From Pterobdella sp. o SKG-2022 (Eukaryota > Annelida > Clitellata > Hirudinida > Piscicolidae): 64,000 bases of DNA. Below are positions 29,839-44,800 of the stretch, piece after piece. The notes under the pieces are model-generated. The model saw only the letters and a program-made list of their open reading frames with translations, was not told the origin of the DNA and searched no databases. Where the stretch lies: the NCBI GenBank assembly GCA_964035795.1, contig OZ038324.1, positions 5,890,030 through 5,954,029 on the forward strand, read 5' to 3'. The position numbers and the translations under genes are program-made. Within the stretch, counting starts at the first letter, position 1, and each line of letters begins with the position of its first letter.

Positions 29839-32800
29839 GTTAGTTGTATTCATTGAAAACAATTTATCGATAGCTTTTTAATTCATTGACTTAAGAAATA
29901 TTTATTTTATGTTCAAACGATCCATGCTGCATTCACGTTTGATTTAACCCAGGGGTAAGATGATAAATATATTTGCTTCAGTGAAAATTTTTGTGAAAAG
30001 TTTCGAAAACCAAAAAGGTTTTGAAAAAAATTTTCAAACCGTGAAAAAATGAAAATTTTATCTTGAAAAATGAGTGAAAAAAACTTTAAAAATTGAATAT
30101 TTTCAATAAATTCCATCAAAATTTTTTTGTTTTAAACAAAAACAATCGTAAAAAAAACAAAAAAAAATACTAAATAATAAAAAAAATACAATCGAATATT
30201 TAAAATATTGCCCTGGTATTGATACTGGACTAAAATTATTGGGTCGTTTAGTTGTATCAATTTTATGGTTGTCTTGTCAGATGAATATAATCGCTTATAT
30301 AAAAATGTCAACCGCGTCAATACTTTCGAGCACGCAACAAAAGAGACAAACAACAGTACAAACATGCACACAAAGACACATATAAGCATATACAAGAAAA
30401 TGAAACATGAAAACAGATACAAGAGCAAAAGAATTAAGCATATACAAAGATCAAAAAACAAAAAAATATATGAATACGAAAACATAAATAGATACAAGCA
30501 TGGATACAATAATTGATACGGAGATGCCTCAGTTGCTTCTTTGGCGCTATATAAATTGTTATTAATACTATTATTGTTATTATGAAAAGATAGAAAAATG
30601 AAAATATTATTTTTTAAAACATTTATGAAAACAAATGAAAAAATATATAAAAACAAGAATACAGACTAAACATTAAAAAAAATTTACATAAAAAAAGAAT
30701 TAATTACTAAATAAAATTTCCGCTTAAAAATTGGAAGAGAAATCAAACTAGGAAAAAACACAACCTCTTTCAAAAGTGGAAGCAAAAAGTTTAAATAGAA
30801 ATAAAAAAAGGATAAAAAAATTATAATTAAATAACGCAATAAATAATAATAAAAATAACAAAATAAATGAAAGAAGGTTTAAAAAAATTGAAATTAATAC
30901 ACGAGAGAATTTTTAAAGCAATTTGGAAATCATTCAAAAGTAATTAAAAAACAAAAACTTCGGAAATTGAAGTTTCTCAAAAAAACAACTTTTTTCAGTT
31001 GAAAAGACCGCGAAATTGAGAAAAATTTCGTTAAAGATCCATTCATTCAATATATAATATTTTTAGAAACATTATTTTTTTATGAAAATATTGTCCACTG
31101 TATTCATTCCAATTCCGCCAAACTGGGAAACAAGAAATTTGAATAAAAGTCATGATGATGATGATGATCATCATCATCATCCTTCTTTCCATCATCATCC
31201 TTACCACCACCATCATCCCAGCATCACTACCAGCATCCCCATCACCATTCTCTAATAAATAGATGTTATGTATTTTATTGTATTCCAACTTTATTCACAA
31301 AAAGCTGCCGCTTTACTTTCCCCAAACTATAAATTACACCAAAGAAAGACATAAAAATGTAAGGGAGCCAGCAAAATCTAAAACATTTTTACGTTTAACT
31401 TAATAAAAATGAGGCTATTTTTCCATTTGGTTGTAGATTTCATTGTGAGTTTTGAGTGTTTTTGTTAAAAAATGATACTGAAAAGCTAATAATTGTGATT
31501 TGAAATGTCTGATTCATAATTGGAACTATCATTAACCACACAAAATTTCAAATTCATTTTGTAAATTTTGGTTAATTTTGTTTAGAGGAACAAACAAACG
31601 GACAAAATACAAAAAAAAATTTTCAGTCTTTTTTTACTTTTTAGAGACATAGTATGTATTTTTCTTCAATATTTTGTAACGAAAAACATCAAATAAAATA
31701 ATTTTTTTTTGCTAACGTTTTATGATAAAACTAAACGTTATCGAAAATTATAGCTTCCGATTCTCAATAAATGTATTAAAAATTCCTCTTATTTGATGTT
31801 TTTCGTTACAAAATTTTCAGAGTCTGTATTGATGGGAAAGCTAAACAAGGAGTTTTGAAATAAGCTCTGAAACCAACCTTTAAAAGGTTGAAAAATAAAT
31901 AAAAAAAAACTATGAAGAGAGTTACTTAAAATACTTTTTTCCTATAACCTCATATGATAGATTTAAAAGACTAATACAATTTTGTAAATCTCTATTCACA
32001 TTAGTTACCTGATGATGGATAGAAAATATATGGAAACGTTTTGTCTCAATAAAAATTCAAATATTATTGTGTTTTTATGATCCACTTTTCATATACATTA
32101 TGCATCTTGCATATATTTTTAAAAAATCCAAGCAAAATTTCCAAATTTCGTGTTAAATCATCACATGAAATCTCTACTTTTCAATGGTTGATAAAGACCA
32201 CAAATTCCATTGTAGATTATTGAAAATTCCAGCGTTTGAATGCATTAATGAATCTTCACTGGAGATATTTCATGGCTGTACCAATATTTGAGCTTTTTTC
32301 AATAACAGTTGCTTTTGAGGCTTGAAGATTTTCATTAAAGACATTCAAAAGATGCTGTTTTCATCTGTATGTCCTCTTGAATTGAAATCTTTCAAAACTT
32401 GACAATTTATTTGAATGGAGAAGGTATAGATAAAAATTGAAACAACTTTTGAATAAAAAAATAAAATATAAATATCAAAACCAATTTGTTTTAAATCCAA
32501 AAACTAAACAAATTAGTCTAAAAAATAGGATTAACTAAACTTATGAAAATAATTCAATCCAAAAAAGCTTATACAAAATAGACATATTTTAAATTTGAGA
32601 AAAATTTGACAAATGAAGGCAAAATTCTATTGAATAATATTTCTCTATATATTTCATTCACCATTCAGTCTACTTTAATTACATTTGAGCCAATATAACG
32701 TTTTGGTCTATTTTTATATATACTACTCTATGTTGTTCTCATACAGAATTTACTAGATAAGCACCAGTTTACGTTTCAAACTAATTTTATTGGTACTTGA

Positions 32801-35800
32801 AAAATATATTTGTTTCAGATTTTAAAATAACTTGTGAAATTTATAACAGTGAACTGAACAATACACTTTTTCTATAAAAAATGCTTGGATGAATAAAAGA
32901 TTGCTCTATTAAAAACCCCTCTAATTATTGATACATGTGATGCTTCAATACTACTATGTATTACAATATTAACAAAATTGGTTTCTGAATTTATTTTTTT
33001 TGACAGTAGCTTTTCAATGACCAAAACCATTATGTTAGTCATGCTTATTTTTTAAATTATTCTTATTTTGGATTCCCATTTATTCCTTATGAATATATTG
33101 TATTCAAATTCACACATCGAAATCAACCTTACAAAAGCAATTTCAACATTTAAGTGAACAAAGTACGATTTTAACTCCTTCAACACAACCCTTAAGTATA
33201 CAAACCATATGGATATAACATAAAAAAAGCCAAAATGTTGAATGAAAGACATTAAAAAGCTCTACAAGTCTTAGGATATGATTTATGTCTGTATTTAGGG
33301 GCTTAAAGTAGTATTGAGCGCTTGGAAACGAAGTGAGATTCTCGAAAAAAATACTTAAAGTTTTTTAGGGTACGTGGCGAATGCAGTCCATGAATTTTTG
33401 CGGATATGTACAAAGCTTTTACGGTTTTATTTCGTTGCTATTTTTAGTAACAAAGAAAACTCATGAATTTTTAATGATAAATTTAGGATGAATAAATTTT
33501 TGGAGAAACTTGTATGCTTTCAAAAGAGAAATTTTTGAAAGCAGAATTTAAAATTCCTATTGAAGTGGCTGATTAGCTCAATATATTTATAGTCATTTAG
33601 CTTTGAGAAACTCTTGTGAAAAAGCTTTAAATAATTGCATCATGCTATGTTTAAATACTTGAAACATTAAACTAAAAAAACAAATGAAAAAAAATTTTAC
33701 AAAATTTCCATTAAGGAAAGAAAATAGTGAAACTAGATACGTTGAAGAAATATAAAATTTTGAAAAAGTATCTTCAAACTGAGATTTGAAATGCATTAAA
33801 AAAACAACAAACTTAAACAAAAATTTTAAAAATGGTGCTATGAACATTTAAAAGGGAAATGAGATGTTGGTCAGCAAGCAACTGACGCATCGAATTGCAC
33901 TGATTTTCTGATGCTTACGCACTCTAGTTCGCCAAGTCTTCACAATTTTTCCAAATACAATGCAGTTCTTTATGATATCGAAGCATGTTTTTCATATAAA
34001 TACCCATAAAAGTATGATATCAGACTGCTTCTTTAAATACAACCACACCGCACAAACCTCCCCGGTCTTGAATTTTTTTTATAAAACGCGAAATTCACTG
34101 CAAGAAAGTAGATTCCCAGTCGTTTTGTAAAACGTGAGAAGCCTGAGAAAGAACAAGGTGACAATAGAAAAGAGAAAGGAGGTAAAACAATGGCGATCGA
34201 TACAAAGTCATTAAAGAATTGATTGTGCAACGCACCTTTTCTTTCCCAGCTCAATATATCTATCAATATTTATCGAGTTTCTAAGCTTTATTATGCCGTA
34301 TTTGTAACAACTTTTTTTGTGGTGGAATTTTTTATTAATTATTATGAATTATTTAATATTTTTATCAAATATCTTTCAACTTTTCAGATTTTAGTAATAG
34401 TTCTTATTAAGCTTTGATTAATTTATAATTTTTTATATATTAATCTTTCACGCGTTTCAAACTATCTTTCAAAATTCTAAAATTTTGAAAAATTGCTTTA
34501 TTAGTCAACAAAATGATTCATTAAAATGTCTCCAAAATCTTACATGTTAAACAAGTGTTTTTGGCCAGAAGATAATTGACACTTGTTAACAAAACTACAT
34601 AAATAACCAATGTGCTTTTCATGGAGGCTTCAAGAACGTGAAAAAAAACATTTAAATTAATATTTTATGGGCGAACGGAACAATAAATATCGACATTAAT
34701 AGTGTCAAAATAATTAATATCTTGAGATTATTAGTAAAATGAATGCATCAATCCTCTATCGATTTGTTAGCTTTTTTTTTGATTATTATTATTATTAGAA
34801 GTCAGGGTGATATCCTTAATTAATGAATAAATAATCATATATTAAAGATTTTTGTGGGATATGACGAGGGTTTACTTTTGAAAATGTGATTCGGTTGGAT
34901 GTTTTCAATTTTTTAGATATATTTAGCTTCTTTCTGGATCATGGGTGGATTTTAAAATTAGTTTGAGAGCAATAAAGCGACGCCAAGCTTGTAGTTATAA
35001 TGAATAATTTTAAATAGAAAATAAGCAGACCAGGTACAGGTATTATAAAAAGATTTTAATGTAATTAAGTTATTGAATAAAACTGAAAAAATGGAAATTA
35101 AAGAATGAGTGATCACAGAATGATGAGCTTTCTACTCCGGTTTGGAAAACTAATTCAATTAGATTTTTTTCTGTATCTCGAGCGGCCAAAATGGAAAGAT
35201 ACTTGGTTCGTTTCATGTCGTGATCAATAATTTTCAAAGCAAGAGAGCATATTAAAAATAGCTGTTTTATCAGAGAGGTTATTGAAACTAATCGATAAAA
35301 AATATTGAATGGAAATTAATTCCATAAATTCAGACATAAAAATATGAAAGTTTAATAATTATTTTTGCATGAAAAAATAATTTTAAAATAATGTCAAAAA
35401 GCCTAAATAACGTTATATTGAAAATTAATATAAATTTTCATATTCGTCAAAATAAAAAAAATAAAAATTATGGAAATATTCAAAGTAAGATAATTAATGG
35501 TGTATGAAGGTGAGTTAAATACTAATAAATATATATCGACATTTATGAATAACACTAAAAAGATTTCTGTTATATTAAAAACTAAAATATTTAGAAGAAG
35601 TCTAAAAACAAAAAAAACCGAGAAAAACTTAAAAAAGTTTGAAAAGGTTTTTTTGATCAGAGTTTGATGGCTGAATTTATACTTTTGTGATTTTGTGTGT
35701 ATAATTTGTTTCAGTTTACATTGTAATTATCATAAAAATGATAACAGTTTAGAAAGGAAAAACAGAGAAATATTTCTTTGAAACCGCTAATTTTTAAAGT

Positions 35801-38800
35801 TTTATATTTAAACTTAACATGAAAACGGAAAAAAAAATAAAAACTGCAGTCATGTTTGTACAACTTCAATGAAACAAAAGTCAAAACAAAATAACAAAAT
35901 TAATTTTTATTGAGAACAAACAAGCAATACAAGAGCGAATATACAGCGAACGACAAATAAAATCTGTCAATAAGGGAAAAGTTTAAAGAATTGAAATAAA
36001 ACATAATGGTAAGGCAACACGAATGTAATAAAAGTTTATTATTTTGTAACTGTATCTATGTTTGCCATCGACCACATTATAAGCCCAGGCATTTTTGATC
36101 AAAAAAATCATTTGACAAATATGGCAATAAAAGCTAATGATGTTAGGTGGTTTAAAAGGAAAGATTAAACCATTTTTGTTTTTATTAAACTCTCAATTGG
36201 AAAAAAAATCAAAACATCCTTGAACTAAAAATTAGCAAAACCTTTCAAAAGGTAGAAATACATTATTTAATTAGCTATAAAACAAGAAAAGGGTTTCTTT
36301 TTGAAAACCGAAGCGTCTTGCGTTACAATTTTCAGGCATTTTTTATTATCGCTACCTGATAAAGACATTCAATGACCTACCCCACCTAATATAATACCCC
36401 GGCAGGAGCTCAAATTGCTTCCAAATTGAGTTGTTTTTTCGTCGTGTTTAGGAGGGTTTAGAGATATTTCTAAAATGAGATTGTTTATATTCCTTCTTTT
36501 TTATATATTGTTTGTTTTATAAAAAATATTTTTATTTCAATATGAAAATGTAACACAATATATATTTTTTAATTAAATAGAAAAATGATACAGTTTTTTA
36601 AATTAATTCATAACTTTCAAATTCAACAACGATCAAACAACAAAAATTATTAAATTGAACTTATTATTAAAAACACTCAAAAATTTCTAAAAATAACTTC
36701 AACATCTTAAAAAAATCATATTACCATGAAAGCATGTCTTGGGAAAGAACTTTTATGTTAAATAAAGTAATAAATGTGTCTAATAAGGCATTCAAGCATT
36801 GGAAATAGAGGCATGAATTAATGTATTGCAATGGCCTTTTTCTCTGAGATAAATAGCAACATAGAAAACTCAAAAATACAGATGAAATACCATTTCTATG
36901 ATGAATTCTATGGGCTATTATTGGGTTGTGATCTATGTGTTGTGGCTACAAATGTGTGTTGTTAGAGTTTTGTTTTAATAATATAGTTGAACAAATTTTA
37001 GTTGTTTAATTACATAATTTAGTTTCAGTTTTTTGGGTGGGCAGGTAGAAGCAGATAGATACAGTTTTATTTACTGTAGTTCTTAGTTTTTGTTTGTAGA
37101 TTGTTGTTATAAATGAAAATTTCACAAGTAATTAAACCTCCAGTTTTATTTGTTTTTGTTGTTTATTGATAAAATAATACAACAAAGTATAACGTTGTTT
37201 TAGAATAACAATGTTAATTCTTGTATTGTTGTCTTCTTTACAGCCATAAAACCATAAAAAACTTGAACAATTATACAGTTTTCCATATAAAAACACACGA
37301 ATCATAAAGGATAAAACGCTATATAAAAGTTATGGAGACAGCGGGGGTAGATGTGGCGGAGTCAAACTCTAGTGACTTATGGCCTAAAAAATGAATCTTA
37401 TCTGGCCAGTCGCCCGTCAATGAATAATTACCAGTCTCTCTCAATGAGAAAATGGTAGATTTAGTGAAATAGAGCTTGGGCTTTTTTGAGGTACGCTTCG
37501 GGTTTTGGTTTTGCAGCGTTGTTGTTCCGTTTTTATTTGAAGAGGAAGCGTTTGTTTTTGCTGTTTTTTGACCTTGCTAGCATTTTTTTGAGAATACAAG
37601 CAACATAATTTAAGTCGAAAACTGTCATTTGCAAATAAAAATTTTTGGAAATTTATAGAAAAAAGGAAAAACAATATTTATCAATAAAAAATATATCTTT
37701 GGAAATTGAACAAAGTTCTTTGAAAAGAAAAATCCAAAATAATGATAAAAATAGAAACAGAAAGAATTTCATATTTTCAAGCAAAGGTTTGGGGAAACGT
37801 ATAAATCAAACTTTGACTGGCTAAAAACTGATAATAACAATTGATTTAAACCCGTCAAAAAATAAATTTTGCAAAATAATAGCAAAATGAAATGAAGTTT
37901 AAAGTTTGAAAAATAATTGGAAATACGAAATAAAATGTTAGGTTTCTATGGTAGAGCATGGAGAGAATTCAATTTATGAACTAATAAGACTCTATTCAAT
38001 AGCAATAAGAGAGTAATAGAAAAAGAAAAATAACAAACATTTTTAAACAATTTTTAAAAAAATAAAACTTATTGTAATCGAAATAAAAAACAAAAAGAAG
38101 AAGTAAGACGGACGCACGCTTGATTTCCTTCCTCTAACTACCATCATTATTAACATCACAAGAATAACAACAAAAGCACATACACAAGCAAAAATACATT
38201 GAATATGCCAAAAAAACTTTTATTGAGATAACAAAAGTCATAATGAAAAAGCAGTTAGCGCATGAGCTAAAGATTTTGATGATAATTATAAGAAAGCGCT
38301 TGATCGCTTTTAGCCACTGATGTTGCTAGAAATAAATGGAAAAATAGATCCTTCTAAATTGACATTATAAACTTTTGCGGCCATCGAAAACAATCTTTTT
38401 AGTAAATTAAAGAAGAAATTATTTTCTTCGTTTTATACAAAAAAACCTTGGAGCTTTAAATCAAAATATTTCGCTTTTCTGTAATGAAAAAAGCTTAAAA
38501 CAACTTTGAAAACTTTTTTTTCTAGCAAAAATATAAAATATTATAGAATTAAATAAAAAAAAAAATTAAATTTGCTTTCAATAAAAAATAAACATAAAAC
38601 AAACTTTTTCTAGTGAAAACCAAAATTAAACTAAAAAGACAATTAATCTCTGCACATAACTAGTTTTTGTTTTCTAATTTAATTTTTAATATTTAAACAC
38701 TGACACCAAGGCACCCCACGTCGCGAGCACATAAATAGAGACGATGAAAAACTCTTAAGTCTTGTCTTATAAGGTGACAATGTCGATACAGCAGAAAGGT

Positions 38801-41800
38801 TAATACAAAGGCGTTAGTAATGAGGTTCTTTTAATGGAAAAGAGTTTTAATGCGACTTCAAAGAAACTTGAATTTAAAAAAGTAAATTGAATTAAAAGTG
38901 TTTATGGACAATATGAATAACCACGTGAAGTAAATAAAGTCAAAAATGTGAAATTTTAAACGGCATGAAAGGATATTTAAAGAAAATTGAAAAGAAGGAA
39001 GTAGTCTAAAAAAGAGACCCCTTCAAACGACTGCAATTACCAGGCTACATAAAAAGACCTATTCACGCCGGTTATGCTTTCATTTACAAAACCTAGCTCC
39101 TAAAGAAAGTAATATAACTGTGATAAGACTCATGTGGTTTCATAAAAATTTAAATAAATGATTCTTTATGCAAAGTTTTTTTTTTATAATAAATAAATAA
39201 ATTCATTTTAATACTTTAGTTTTTTTAAACTGAAAAAAATTATTTTCCAAAAAAATTAACTTTTATTTAATATCAATAAATCAAAACTTAATCAAACTCC
39301 TTAACATTAAATAATAATGAATACAATTTTCTATTAGGAAACCAATGCTGCGATCATTTTCAAAAAAAATTCTCATTATTCCCTCACATAATCACACAAA
39401 ATAGATCAAAAAATAACGATACATCACACTGTAAAATACTCTTTAATAATGAAAGACTTTTTCTTATGAAATTGAGCATAGGAACGATTTAAAGATATGA
39501 TTACCTTAAATGATTTTCTACTTTCATTGATTTCTTCGTTCATTCATCATCAAATCTGCATAACTGTGATACGGTTCTCAAGTCTTCTTTCTTGTATGTT
39601 TCTCTGTATTCCCAAGTATTGCCGTTTTTTATAAGTTTCTTTTGCTGTCAATGTAGCTAATCTTCTAATTTTTTATATAATTTTTTTTTGTTTTTTATGC
39701 ATATGTTTAGGTATATATAGAGTTTTATTGGGTAGTTTTCAAATTACTTTTATTTACCTACATTCACTTGTCTACATTTCATATATCTTTTTACAGCTCT
39801 TTTTGTTAGAATATGTGCTTAAAAAATTACTTTTGAGTTTTTTTGAGTTAATTTTAACATGAATAAAAATCTTAATTTATCTTAATTTGTAGGAAATTAA
39901 CGATTTTAAATAAGTATTTTAAAATTAAAGCATTTCTTAGTTTTGCTAAATCTTCAAACCATTTAAACTACTGGAAAATTTGTTTGAAAGGGAATTAAGC
40001 CAATATTACGCTTGTTTTAATGTTTGATAAAACATTTTAAAACGAAAAAATTTTCTATTTATAATCATTATAAAATATTTATGGCTTTTTGATAAAAATA
40101 TTCGACCACACTGGATGAAATAAATGTTTTTTTTTAGATTTAAACACCAAATTTTAAATACAAACTTTGTTAGAAAAATTTAATAAAAAATTTTGATAAA
40201 AAAACAAAACATGTTGGATAAAAAATTTCAACAAAATCTTGTGATAAATTATGAAAAAGGAACGCAAAGCTAGCCATTGCAGAGCGTGAAATGGACCTTC
40301 TTAGCTTCTTTTACAGTGCCAATATAAAGAATAAAAAGAAACTTGGAAATTTCTCACAAAATATAAAGCAATTTAACATACTCATATTGGTTTTATTAGT
40401 CTCATTATTGCTTCTAATATTACTGGAATCACTATTGGCATTGCTTGGAAAAACTTATCTTTGGAATAATCATTCCTTATTGAGGAATACGATAAAAATG
40501 TTATGAGGATGAGAAGTATAGAAAAAATGATTTTTTATTTCTTAACCACACCCACCTAAGCTCTCATCCAATTATGTCAAAATAAAAAAAAACTATAAAA
40601 GAATTTGATGTTTTATTCTAAAATTTTTAACAAAAGTATGATTTAGTAGAAAATTGTTAAGAATAGAAAGATTCGTGGTGAGATAAGTTTTAAAATATGA
40701 TAGTAATTCTGAACAACAATCTCATTCAAGCAATAGTATTAAGAAAATGTTTACAAAAGTGACCAGACCATAAAAAAATTCAACAAAGAAAAAAAAACTT
40801 GAAACTAACTAAGGGCATTATAAATTTTAAAAAATCAAAAAGCCAGACTACAGGGGTAAAAATTAAATTTGATTGAAGATAGCAAAATAATGCGAGAATG
40901 TGAAAATTAAAATATTTTGGAGAGCCAATCAAATATTATTATACACAAGCAGAAAACTAAAAAAGTAATTAAATCTAGCATCGAAAAACTAAAACAAGTA
41001 TAAAAAATCACAGCTACAAAATTCTTAAGCAAAACAGAATAATTTTTATGCATAAGCCAAAAAATGCACGTGAAAAACACCTTTTCTTAAAAACACAAAA
41101 ATTTTACATGCAAACAACGAAACCCACACACAAACACAGAAACACATTTCATGATGTCGTCTCAGTTGCTTCCCTTGGCGCTACATGAATTTATATTGTC
41201 ATTACAACCACATGAACCCACATAAAAACATAAATATAATTTTCACACAAAAAACAAAAAAAATCCTTACACTAACACACATACAAACCCCACATAAAAA
41301 TTCACGTAACCTTGGTATCAAGCCCGTTTTCTCGCACACATTCGCTTTATGTTTTATAACTCTCGGGTAGCATGACGTATGTCTTCTTTCTCTATAAAAA
41401 TCAGCTACCTAGCGCAATTTTTTCATTTCTATTGCAATTTTTTACAAAATCGTCGGCTCGAAAAACAACCTCCCATAAGAAACCATGATATTTTCGATTT
41501 ATTAATATTATATCTTTATTTAAATAAACAAAACAATAATTAAACGTTATAAATTAAATAAAAAATGATAAATTTAATTTTCAGAAGTCACATGCTCCTC
41601 AGAATCCCTTTCTATTGGCTGTGAACAGGGAAGGGTGATAGTAGTTAGAAAAGCCCTGTACGGTAGAATGCTGCCAGGTAAAAAATTGAATTACACTAAA
41701 TAAATTAGAAATAAATTATTTGATATTATTATATAAAAAACACCAAAAATTCAAATAATTTGAATTCAAAAACTAAAAAACTTTATTAAATTCTGATGAA

Positions 41801-44800
41801 ATGCTCCAAAGACATTCCTTGATTGATGGGAGCTTTTTTCAATCATTCATTAGTTCTCATTGTTATACTCGTTTTGTTATTTTTTACATATAAATTACCT
41901 TTTTTGATTAATCAAAATACTTATACATTAAAAAATTATTTTTCATTTAAAACAAATTTGGTGTAAAAAAACAAATTTTTTGTGTTTTTTTATTTTCACG
42001 CGACTTTTTATAAAAAATAACTCAAAATGAACTCAAAACATGTGAATAACGATGTTATTCTTCAATATTGATAAGTTACCAGCAAGCATTCAATGCAAAC
42101 ACTCATACTTGAAACACAGGTATCATATTATCAACCACCCCAATACACCACTTAATCCAGCAACTCTCAATCACTCTAGACAACCTCTATCGCATCACAT
42201 CCCCTTTAAGCTAACCAACGATTTTAGCACACATCATTTATCTTAAGGCACCACCACCCAAAAATATCCTCATAACCCTATTTAAGTTAAGGCACCATCA
42301 CCCGAACCAACTTCACAGGTCGGTGCATTACAGCAGAGTACGCAAATTCTATGGGGTGTTACGCCGATGTAACAGAACATCTCAAAGAGTTATGCGAGGG
42401 CGAGGTGGATTGTTCATTGATGGTAGCTTCGCTTGACGTGGTAGCTCAACCGTGCGGTAGAGATTTCAAAAGTTATTTGGAAATGCAGTACCAGTGTGTT
42501 ACAGGTTAAAGGGGGTGGTGCTGAAGAGAAATGATGGTTGTGGTTTTGAGGTGAAGCAAAGTGTGGTAGTAGAAACAAAGGGGGTAAGTTGGTGTATATG
42601 GTGAAGTAATAGTGATAATATGGTGTTGTGGGGATGTGATGGTGGAGAGAGAACGATGTGGTGGGTTTTAGTTATTTGGCGATGATGCCATTTCAGGAGT
42701 TTTATTGTAGTGACGTTTAACCTTGAAGGCTTCAGATCGCCTTGGAATTAATAAAAGAGCTTTTGTTTTGAAGGTTTGAAAAATTTTTAGAATAGCTGAA
42801 ACGATAAATGTTTTCCAGAAAAAACTCTGGGAATAAAATGAAAACTTTATAGAATTAGAGAAATGTGATGGAAACAAAAAAATTTGAAAGCTTGACAAAT
42901 TGTGAATGAATAAACGCGGAATGAACGCTATACAAATTACATTCTTTTTTCTCCTTGATGTGATGGGTGTACTTTTGCAGTTTTTGTAACTTTGTATTGT
43001 TCATGATTGTCTTTTCAGTTCACTTTTCCCATTTCAAAAGTTTTATTTAGTGAGACTTTCTCGTTAGGGGTTTGAGTTTTTGAATTTATATTTCTAATTT
43101 TTTTGGCATTTTTTTTGTAGTTTCCGTTTTGGATGGTTTGTTTTTTTTTTAATATTTTTTCTAGGCTTAAAAATTACTAACCGCCGAACGCAGTATTTTT
43201 TTGAGGAAGCGAATATCAAGGATGTAGTGGTTTGAAGTTTCTAGTTTCCATTAAACTTTGAATCTCGAAATTTTTGTTTATGAAAACCACTTTGAAAGAC
43301 TGAAAATGAAAGGATACTGAAAAGTTAACCTAAAAAATTCAAAAAACATGAAGAAATAGTTTAAAAAAAATTTGTAAAAAAAATTAATTTCAAAGAAAAA
43401 AAGTAATATCAAACGGGCCGTGAGATAGCATGATTATAAAAAAGAATAATAAAACTAGAATAATAATGATAAATTATTATTTTTCCTTTATTTAAGTTTC
43501 TATTGAACAAAAGTAATATTTATTGAAGTAATTTTGGGGGCTTGAATCACTATCTATAAAATCGTTTAATCTAGTTTAAACACTTTCCTTCAATTTATCC
43601 ACTAGTTGGAATTTTGACCACTTTTTCATTCGTCCTACCATTTATTTAAACAGCTCTTTATAATAAAAAGTTTAATTATTTTTGATTTTTTTAATTTGAA
43701 TCTACTTCATGAATTTTTATCAAATAATTTTTTTTCCAAGCTTTTGCCGATCTTCAGAAGGTTTTTTCTAAAGCGCGTTTGTTATTGTTTTTGTTTCACT
43801 TCATTCTCTTGCTAATCCATAAAATTGACCGCTTTTGATGAAGATTTCATTTCTAATCTCAAATTGCAATTCAAATCTGTAAAGCATGTCACCGTACATT
43901 CTTCTCACGCCATAAATAACACTTGAGACCTTTTCACAAAAAAATTTTCATCCAAAACGTCATTTTAAAAAATCGCTAAAAATTCACAAAACATCAAGAA
44001 AAACGCGCCATTTTCTTGAAGGCTTTCATCATCGAAACAGCCCCACGTCATCTAAAAACGTCATCAAACAAGAAGACGGAAACTAAATGGACAGGAAGCC
44101 CTACAAGTAGCACTGTCATGCAGGCAATTACGTCGTACCACGTCAGAATTACATGTGTAGCCTTAAATTCTCTATGATATGTTTAATTCTTACTAAATTA
44201 CCAAGCCTGATTGCTTTTTTATAGTTTCTTTTTCGAGACGTTTTCATATCTCTTGCGCTTGTATCACCAATATAATATCTTTTCAGTTGTTCATTCGTTT
44301 TCTCTTAGAATTATTTTTTTATGAACAATAATGAATTAAATATTTTATTGTATGTTTAATATATTTTTATGCAAGGGCATATGTGTTTGATGCCTATATG
44401 AGTTGGCAGCTTACGAAATATTAATATTTCTACAGTAACTCACTTGAATCAATGTTTATTCCAAACCAACAAAGAAATTAATGAAAACAATAATGCCAAC
44501 AACAGTAATAACAGCAATCATGGTAATAAAAATAAAATAATAAACAATGTAAACATAAATAAAAAAAACAAACACAATAATACAATCAATGGTTATTTGC
44601 TATACAAGCTTGATAGAAAAAATAGCGATAAAAACGTTAACAATAACGAGAATAACAAACTAAAGAACAATAAACTTAATGAAAAAAACGGAAACAAAGA
44701 CAGTAAAAAAGAATCAAGTAAAACTTTACCGTTTTTTTGCTATCTGACCACTCAACCCGGAAAAAGATTCAACATCACGTGGTTAGTATCACGTGACCCT

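Larger units (their letters stand above)
29839..41584 (+). other. 11.7-kb first intron of the SUEL/CUB/sushi gene
   Basis: AT-rich sequence without motif-bearing exons on either strand. It holds a LINE tail (30520), a GAT/ATC self-complementary tract (31153), a foldback element (31671), a CCTGATGATG repeat (32010) and another LINE tail (41157). Hydrophobic short frames such as 40291-40506 show no family motifs and I do not call them genes. Confidence 0.55.

Noticed and set aside
30132..30656. 174-codon Phe/Leu/Tyr-rich minus-strand frame
   Set aside because: It arises from A-rich intronic sequence read on the T-rich strand, spans a LINE tail and has no motif beyond hydrophobic composition.
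31153..31236. CRISPR-like repetition
   Set aside because: Trinucleotide repeats without spacers, in a eukaryotic intron; no CRISPR array anywhere in the window.
40291..40506. 71-codon frame with a Leu-rich hydrophobic stretch
   Set aside because: Isolated in a large intron, with no homology that I recognise and a composition expected from TTA/ATT runs.
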